The notes under the pieces: generated by a model
Told to the model about the DNA's origin: nothing
The model's database searches: none
Seen by the model: the letters and a program-made list of their open reading frames with translations, nothing else
Made by a program: the position numbers and the translations under genes
Part shown: piece by piece, positions 59,471-64,000 of the stretch
Numbering within the stretch: position 1 is the stretch's first letter
Layout: every line of letters begins with the position of its first letter
NCBI GenBank assembly: GCA_030762175.1
Contig: CM060833.1
Location: 171,106,501-171,170,500, forward strand
Reading direction: 5' to 3'
Source of the DNA: Metallyticus violacea
Taxonomy: Eukaryota; Arthropoda; Insecta; Mantodea; Metallyticidae
DNA: 64,000 nucleotides

Positions 59471-60859
59471 ACAATGAGCAATGTCAAAAATTAATAAAAC
59501 AAGCCGTGTCTCTTAACCGATAGTTTTAATAGGCAGTGAATATAATGAGTAAGTCAAAATGTGTGTAAAATGTATGATTTAAGATTTACAGTGATTAAAT
59601 GTTACAGAACAGTACTACATGTAACTTTTATTGAGCATTAATGTATAATACATATATCATTTATTCACTTTAAATTATGTATATACTATAAAAACCTATT
59701 TATCATGGACACCTCGTTAATTGGACAATTTTATATTGAATCATACTTGTCCAGGTTAGAGATGTTTCACTACATTTGTTTTCTCTTGTGTGAAAATATA
59801 ATCTGCTCATATGCAGTTTTTTTTATGAATCTCAAAATATTGGTATCAATGAAAATGTATTCCGGCTCTGCAACAAATGTACGCAGATTCACTAACAGAA
59901 CTTGAAACTTTACCCATTATTTCTATCTATAAGGATAAACGGGCAATAATTAAATGAAAACTATCCTTTATAACTAACTGACATTCAATTGTTTATATGT
60001 TCACTACAAAATTAAGAACTACCAACACTACTCTATAAATAAGAAAAGACCCTATAAGAATGTAATAATGTCTGCCTAGACTGTGCTATAGCTGAGAAAC
60101 AAAATTGATAGGTACGCCAAGTCCTCTTTTTGCATTGCAAAATTACATATGACGGAACATTTTACTACTTTCCTAAGAGATTATGGACAAAACAATTTCA
60201 GGCTGCACTGTAAAAATATCAGATGCCATTTATTCAAAAACAAAAATTACAAGTTTAATATTGTAGGGTAATATTGAGAGAGAACTTTTTAATGGTAGCC
60301 ACATCCGCCACGAGCAACTTGAGACGCTCTTGTTCGTCCTTTGGTCATTACCGGGTGTTAATGAACTACATCGCACTAATTCCAGAGATTATAGGAGGGC
60401 AATTTGAGATAGGGAATCTACAGTTTTCCTGATCAAATTTCAAAGTTATAGCATTAAGTTTCTAAAGAACGTGAATGTGTCACTGTAAATGATGCCATGG
60501 AAGTTGTGAAGCATGACAATGGTATCAAGTAAGACGGAGCAACCAATTCTAGTCTCACTGAACATTTAACTTTTACTTATAAATTAATTAATTTATTTTA
60601 CTTTTTAAGCATATTTTCCAGGATCCGAACTTAATATCATGGAAATTAAAATCCCTCATCTTATCCATTAGGCAACACGATCAGGATGGCAGCTTACTCC
60701 TGACTAAGCTACTACAAAACACCATACTGTCACACGACTAGCCCGAGTTTTGGGGGATTTTTATAGTACTAAACGTTGAAATTGATAAGCTATTAAAAAC
60801 CTGGATTTCCCCGTTCGCAAAGAATTCTAAGGCAAAGTATTAACCCATTTCGCTTTAAA
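59471..60859. other. non-coding stretch
   Basis: No gene recognised. CCAGGATCCGAAC (60619 on) with ATTAGGCAACACGATCAGG (60668 on) looks like a reversed, worn tRNA-type B-box and A-box pair, possibly a SINE head remnant. Confidence 0.4.
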
Positions 60860-61120
60860 GTTTGCTCAAAGGCTGGCCGTTTGTGCCTACGCCCCCGGTG
60901 AGGCACTTCCAGAAGAACGGCTGAGGTGAGTGAGACGCCAGGTGATCAGGCACGCATGCAGACGTGGACTCTGACATTATTTACACGGAGAGTCCCTCCA
61001 ACCTCAAGCCGGAGTAAAAACTTTTCCGAGCCACCAGTCCATCTCGTCCTGGTACTTTGGATCAACAGAATAAAATGGGAGAGCATAAAATTCATCGCAG
61101 TATCCGCTTAAGCGACCGGA
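60860..61120 (+). repeat. dispersed repeat family C, copy 4
   Basis: TTTGTGCCTACGCCCCCGGTGAGGCACTTCCAGAAGAACGGCTGAGGTGAG (60880-60930) matches the core of copy 3. 'CCGAGCCACCAGTCC', 'CTGGTACTTTGGATCAACAGAATAAAATGGGA' and 'TTCATCGCAGTATCCGCTTAAG' match parts of copies 2 and 3. This is the most complete copy and the best reference for the family. Confidence 0.55.
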
Positions 61121-61552
61121 GGAAACCACGACCTGCATCACAAGCCTGAGTCATTTCCCTTTCTATCTTCATTAACTCCATTAGTAAGTGAAACTGCTTG
61201 TCTACTTTCTCTGAAACTATTGCTATGCGGTTTACAAGATGCAAAACAGTTTTCATTTGTTTTCAGCTGGTTCAAAGATGAATACATTTCTCTTATATAG
61301 TGAAACACTATTGGGTATTTAAGATATCGCGTTTACGTCTAACCGCTATGTGTCAAAATTTCAAAGAAATAAAGGAAAATAAACTGACTTCTCTCCCTAT
61401 TCATGTTCCTATTCTTGAATCTGGATACTGTTACCTATCGGGCAGAATTTCGGGACTAAAGCAGAGAGGTTTATTTTGTTATGGCATTATATTAATTTAC
61501 TTCCTGTGTACTATTTTCAAAATAACAACCCGAAACATGCAGAATGTTTTTA
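61121..61552. other. non-coding stretch
   Basis: No feature recognised. A 93-codon frame at 61300-61581 has no domain. Confidence 0.4.
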
Positions 61553-61803
61553 TAGCGTTTAACCCCCGTTTTTATTACTGAGACATCACACGTGGTGTAC
61601 ACTGATGATACATGAAATGATAAACTGGGATTATTTTAAAGGAACAAAGTGTTTCACGTCTAAATTTAGGGTATCTCCTCGACATTTGCAATTTATGAGG
61701 ACTGAAGAAAACCTGAAAAAACCTCACTCAGGAGAAAGATCCTGTTGGGAATCGAACCTCAGACTTGCTCATGAGTCCGCACCGTAACGACCTCTGCGCA
61801 AAT
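61553..61803 (-). mobile_element. SINE family A copy 6
   Basis: Reverse orientation. The 3' end (GCGTTTAACCCCCGTTTTTATTACTGAGACATCACACGTGGTG) is at the left, with the body TTTATGAGGACTGAAGAAAACC (61693 on). The B-box reverse complement GGAATCGAACCTCAGA is at 61748, and the A-box side (CGTAACGACCTCTGCGC) at the right. The head is slightly truncated. Confidence 0.85.
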
Positions 61804-62104
61804 GAGAAATGTGTACATCGTGGCTTCTATACAAGGTAGTTTACATATAAAAGTTTTTAATAACATGATTTGGAAATATGTTACTGCTTAGGCAGTTTTG
61901 TTTAAACGTGGAATTTGGGTTTTATAAGCCAAGTATATTATAATGTGTTTGAATGAGTACCCACCACCAGAGTTTATTAACTTGTTTACCCTTTCGCTCA
62001 TTGTTGTCCATATAAAAATGTTCAATATATCTTTTTTGCTGGAAGCAACAGAATAAATATTGTAAAGCATCACACTTCTTGTTGTATGGCAATCTCCTCA
62101 AAAA
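61804..62104. other. non-coding stretch
   Basis: No feature recognised. Confidence 0.4.
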
Positions 62105-62460
62105 TACTTTCGTCATTTGTCTCAGCGAGGTACTGCTGCTTGTCATGTCAAACAGCCACATTACATTATGCCGTTCAGAGTTGCAGGAACATGTAGATTA
62201 CTAATTGACACGTGTTCCACTTGTCAAATACTCCCACATAACCACACGCTATGTATAAACTTTCCACAGAAGACCGGCGTGAATACAAACAAGTGGACAG
62301 ACATTCTCAAGGAATTTCTTGAGTAGCACTTAACTGCAATCTCCCATCTTAACCTGAAGACCCCTTAATTTCTGAGTTTGTGGCCACTCACACTACCCAA
62401 ACTAACGTCGCCAGATTTCTTCAACACTGATTATATCGAAATCATGACTAGGTAATGTTG
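62105..62460 (+). mobile_element. possible, very decayed Tc1/mariner-like transposase scrap
   Basis: SQRGTAACHVKQPHYIM (62117 on) can be read as a worn QQDGA..H..... segment. SLWPLTLPKLTSPDFFNTDY (62378 on) can be read as a worn GLWPPRSPDLTP-DFFLWGY segment, in the right order, strand and rough distance. Both matches are partial, and the D of the first motif is lost. Confidence 0.35.
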
Positions 62461-63658
62461 AAGCGATCTGTGTAACGTGTACGGAAGGAAGGGTCATGTG
62501 TAATACACCTTAGCAAGGGTCTCTTGAGCACTGTGAGGATAAGAAACTTTTCTTCCTCTTTACTTTTAGTTGCATATTTGTAGCTGTCATCAGAGAGAAA
62601 CTTTAAACCTGAAATCTGTTTTATATGAATAAATAAAGTTCAGTTGCCAATTAAGTTAGATTAAAAGGCGTATTACACATTTCATATAAAATACATAGCC
62701 ATAGGTAACTATACTGACATATACACTGCCTGTAATTAGAGAGCGTAATAATATGAAATTGCATGTTTTAGACCATTAATCATAGAATACTGTGAAGCGT
62801 AATTTGTATGTTTTAGCAGATTAAATAAGCCCATTTTCTCGTTTCATATTTCAACTATTTCATTAAAAGGTTCATATTTTGAACAAATGCTAATATTTCT
62901 TATCAATTTCATTTTAATTTTTTAAAAGTTCATTTAAAAAACAATCTTGTATGTTTTAAGAAATTGTTTCAAGATTTTATGTTACATTCTTTCATAGATT
63001 CACCAACAATAGTGCAAAATCCAAATGATATGAATTCTTTCAGTTCCGACTAATGCATTATATTCTTTCTATTTACTTGCTGCAATGATCGACCCTTTCT
63101 CCTTTGATGTTATTTAGAACCGCTTAGGAAGAAATTTTAACAAATAAAATTAACAAACAATTCTACACTAACACTGTAATACATTTTAGTAATTGGTAAA
63201 GTACAGTACAAACGTTTACTTCGTGTGAAGGGACATGTGAAAATTATAATGCAAAAATTCTGTAATAAGGAAAAGTAAAAATTTTCTTTGTTCTTCTGTG
63301 CTATATAGGAAAAAAAACTCCAATAGTGCCTAATTATTAAAAACTGCATTTTAGTCAGAAGTTATATTCTCGTATATGATCCGTGACAAACACGAGTAAA
63401 ATCATGTAATATAACAATGATATCGGATGTTGGACGATTGTTACTTGGGGACCAAATGAAACTCTTGACTGCAAGATAGGATAAGCAATCGGGCTCCATT
63501 TCAGTTAATAAGATGATTAGGGAGATTAATCAGAAAGTGGGTGATCGTGTGGCATTTAGATTTTGAAATTATTAACTGGTAATTAAGAATAACATAGCAA
63601 TAGATAGTAAGGTTCAACATGGATTCCTTTAATTAGAATTTAATACCACCGAATTCTT
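62461..63658. other. AT-rich non-coding stretch
   Basis: No feature recognised. Confidence 0.5.
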
Positions 63659-63665
63659 TAAATTT

Positions 63666-63709
<44 letters not shown>

Positions 63710-63978
63710 CGGACGCTCTTTAACATCTCAGGTCATTAGCGTCCCATTCAAGTGAGGGCGTGAAACGGCTAACAAATTTTGCTCAGAGGCCTCTCTTTCT
63801 GGCTTGAGGTTCTTTATCGTGCCGTAAATGTACGACACGGGACCCACGGCTTTACTTCCCTTCCGATTTTACGCCCGAAAAATTCCATCGGCCCTGTCCG
63901 GGTTCAAACCCGCGATCTTGGGTTTAGGCGGCAAGTATGGTAATCACTACACCACCAGGACCGACTAAATTTTAAGAT
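63659..63978 (-). mobile_element. SINE family B copy 5, full length, with 13-bp target duplication
   Basis: TAAATTTTAAGAT flanks the copy exactly at 63659-63671 and 63966-63978. A long T run (reverse A tail, to 63702) follows the left duplication, then the complete body from AAATTTACGGACGCTCTTTAACATCTC. The B-box is at 63896-63915 (reverse complement GGGTTTGAACCCGGACAGGG) and the head GGTCCTGGTGGTGTAGTGATTACC ends at 63965. It lacks only the TCCTTCGGAAGG part of the body (63865). The intact duplication and long uninterrupted A tail suggest that this is the youngest SINE here. Confidence 0.95.
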
Positions 63979-64000
63979 CTTGCCTATTAATACTCAAGTA

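Noticed and set aside
63896..63965. A tRNA gene on the minus strand
   Set aside because: It is the head of SINE family B, with body, A tail and target duplication.
1..64000. CRISPR arrays, rRNA, operons, riboswitches or integrated viral genes
   Set aside because: None seen. The only regular array is a head-to-tail minisatellite without unique spacers, and all coding signal is eukaryotic exons or DNA-transposon relics.

Overview
The window is a 64-kb stretch of AT-rich animal nuclear DNA, almost certainly from an insect. It has no bacterial gene layout. Coding signal is limited to short GT/AG-bounded exons, and the rest is decayed DNA transposons, tRNA-derived SINEs, microsatellites and one large minisatellite. 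The set of relics (IS630/Tc1/mariner, pogo/Tigger and jerky-type) plus tRNA-headed SINEs suggests a large-genome insect. A cockroach or termite is my best guess, but that rests on general resemblance and not on a search.

The only host gene I can support is the 3' part of a rhodopsin-family (class A) GPCR on the + strand. One exon (22528-22656) carries transmembrane helix 6. The next (23866-23991) carries helix 7 with its NPxxY motif. A likely terminal exon (54314-54670) lies about 30 kb downstream and encodes a Cys-containing, Gly/Ser-rich and polyproline cytoplasmic tail that ends at TGA, with a polyadenylation signal at 55022. All three exons join in phase 0. The exons for helices 1-5 were not found and probably lie in or before the first 22 kb.

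Layout. 1-22.5 kb: mostly featureless AT-rich DNA with a SINE, a pogo relic, an internally deleted Tc1/mariner-like element with both inverted ends, a mariner relic, a degenerate ~129-bp repeat and a second SINE type with a perfect 12-bp target duplication. 22.5-24 kb: GPCR exons, whose intron carries another transposase scrap. 24-54.3 kb: the presumed giant intron, holding two head-to-head IS630-type relics, many SINE copies, microsatellites, a mariner relic, a ~35-copy 92-bp minisatellite with higher-order structure, a small GC-rich coding-like island and a 47-bp tandem repeat. 54.3-55 kb: GPCR tail exon and 3' UTR. 55-64 kb: further relics (Tc1/mariner, jerky/Tigger), SINEs, and a young-looking SINE with a 13-bp target duplication at the right edge.

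At least four dispersed repeat families recur here. A and B are tRNA-headed SINEs; C and D are unclassified. No rRNA, functional tRNA, CRISPR array, retroviral element or intact transposase was seen.
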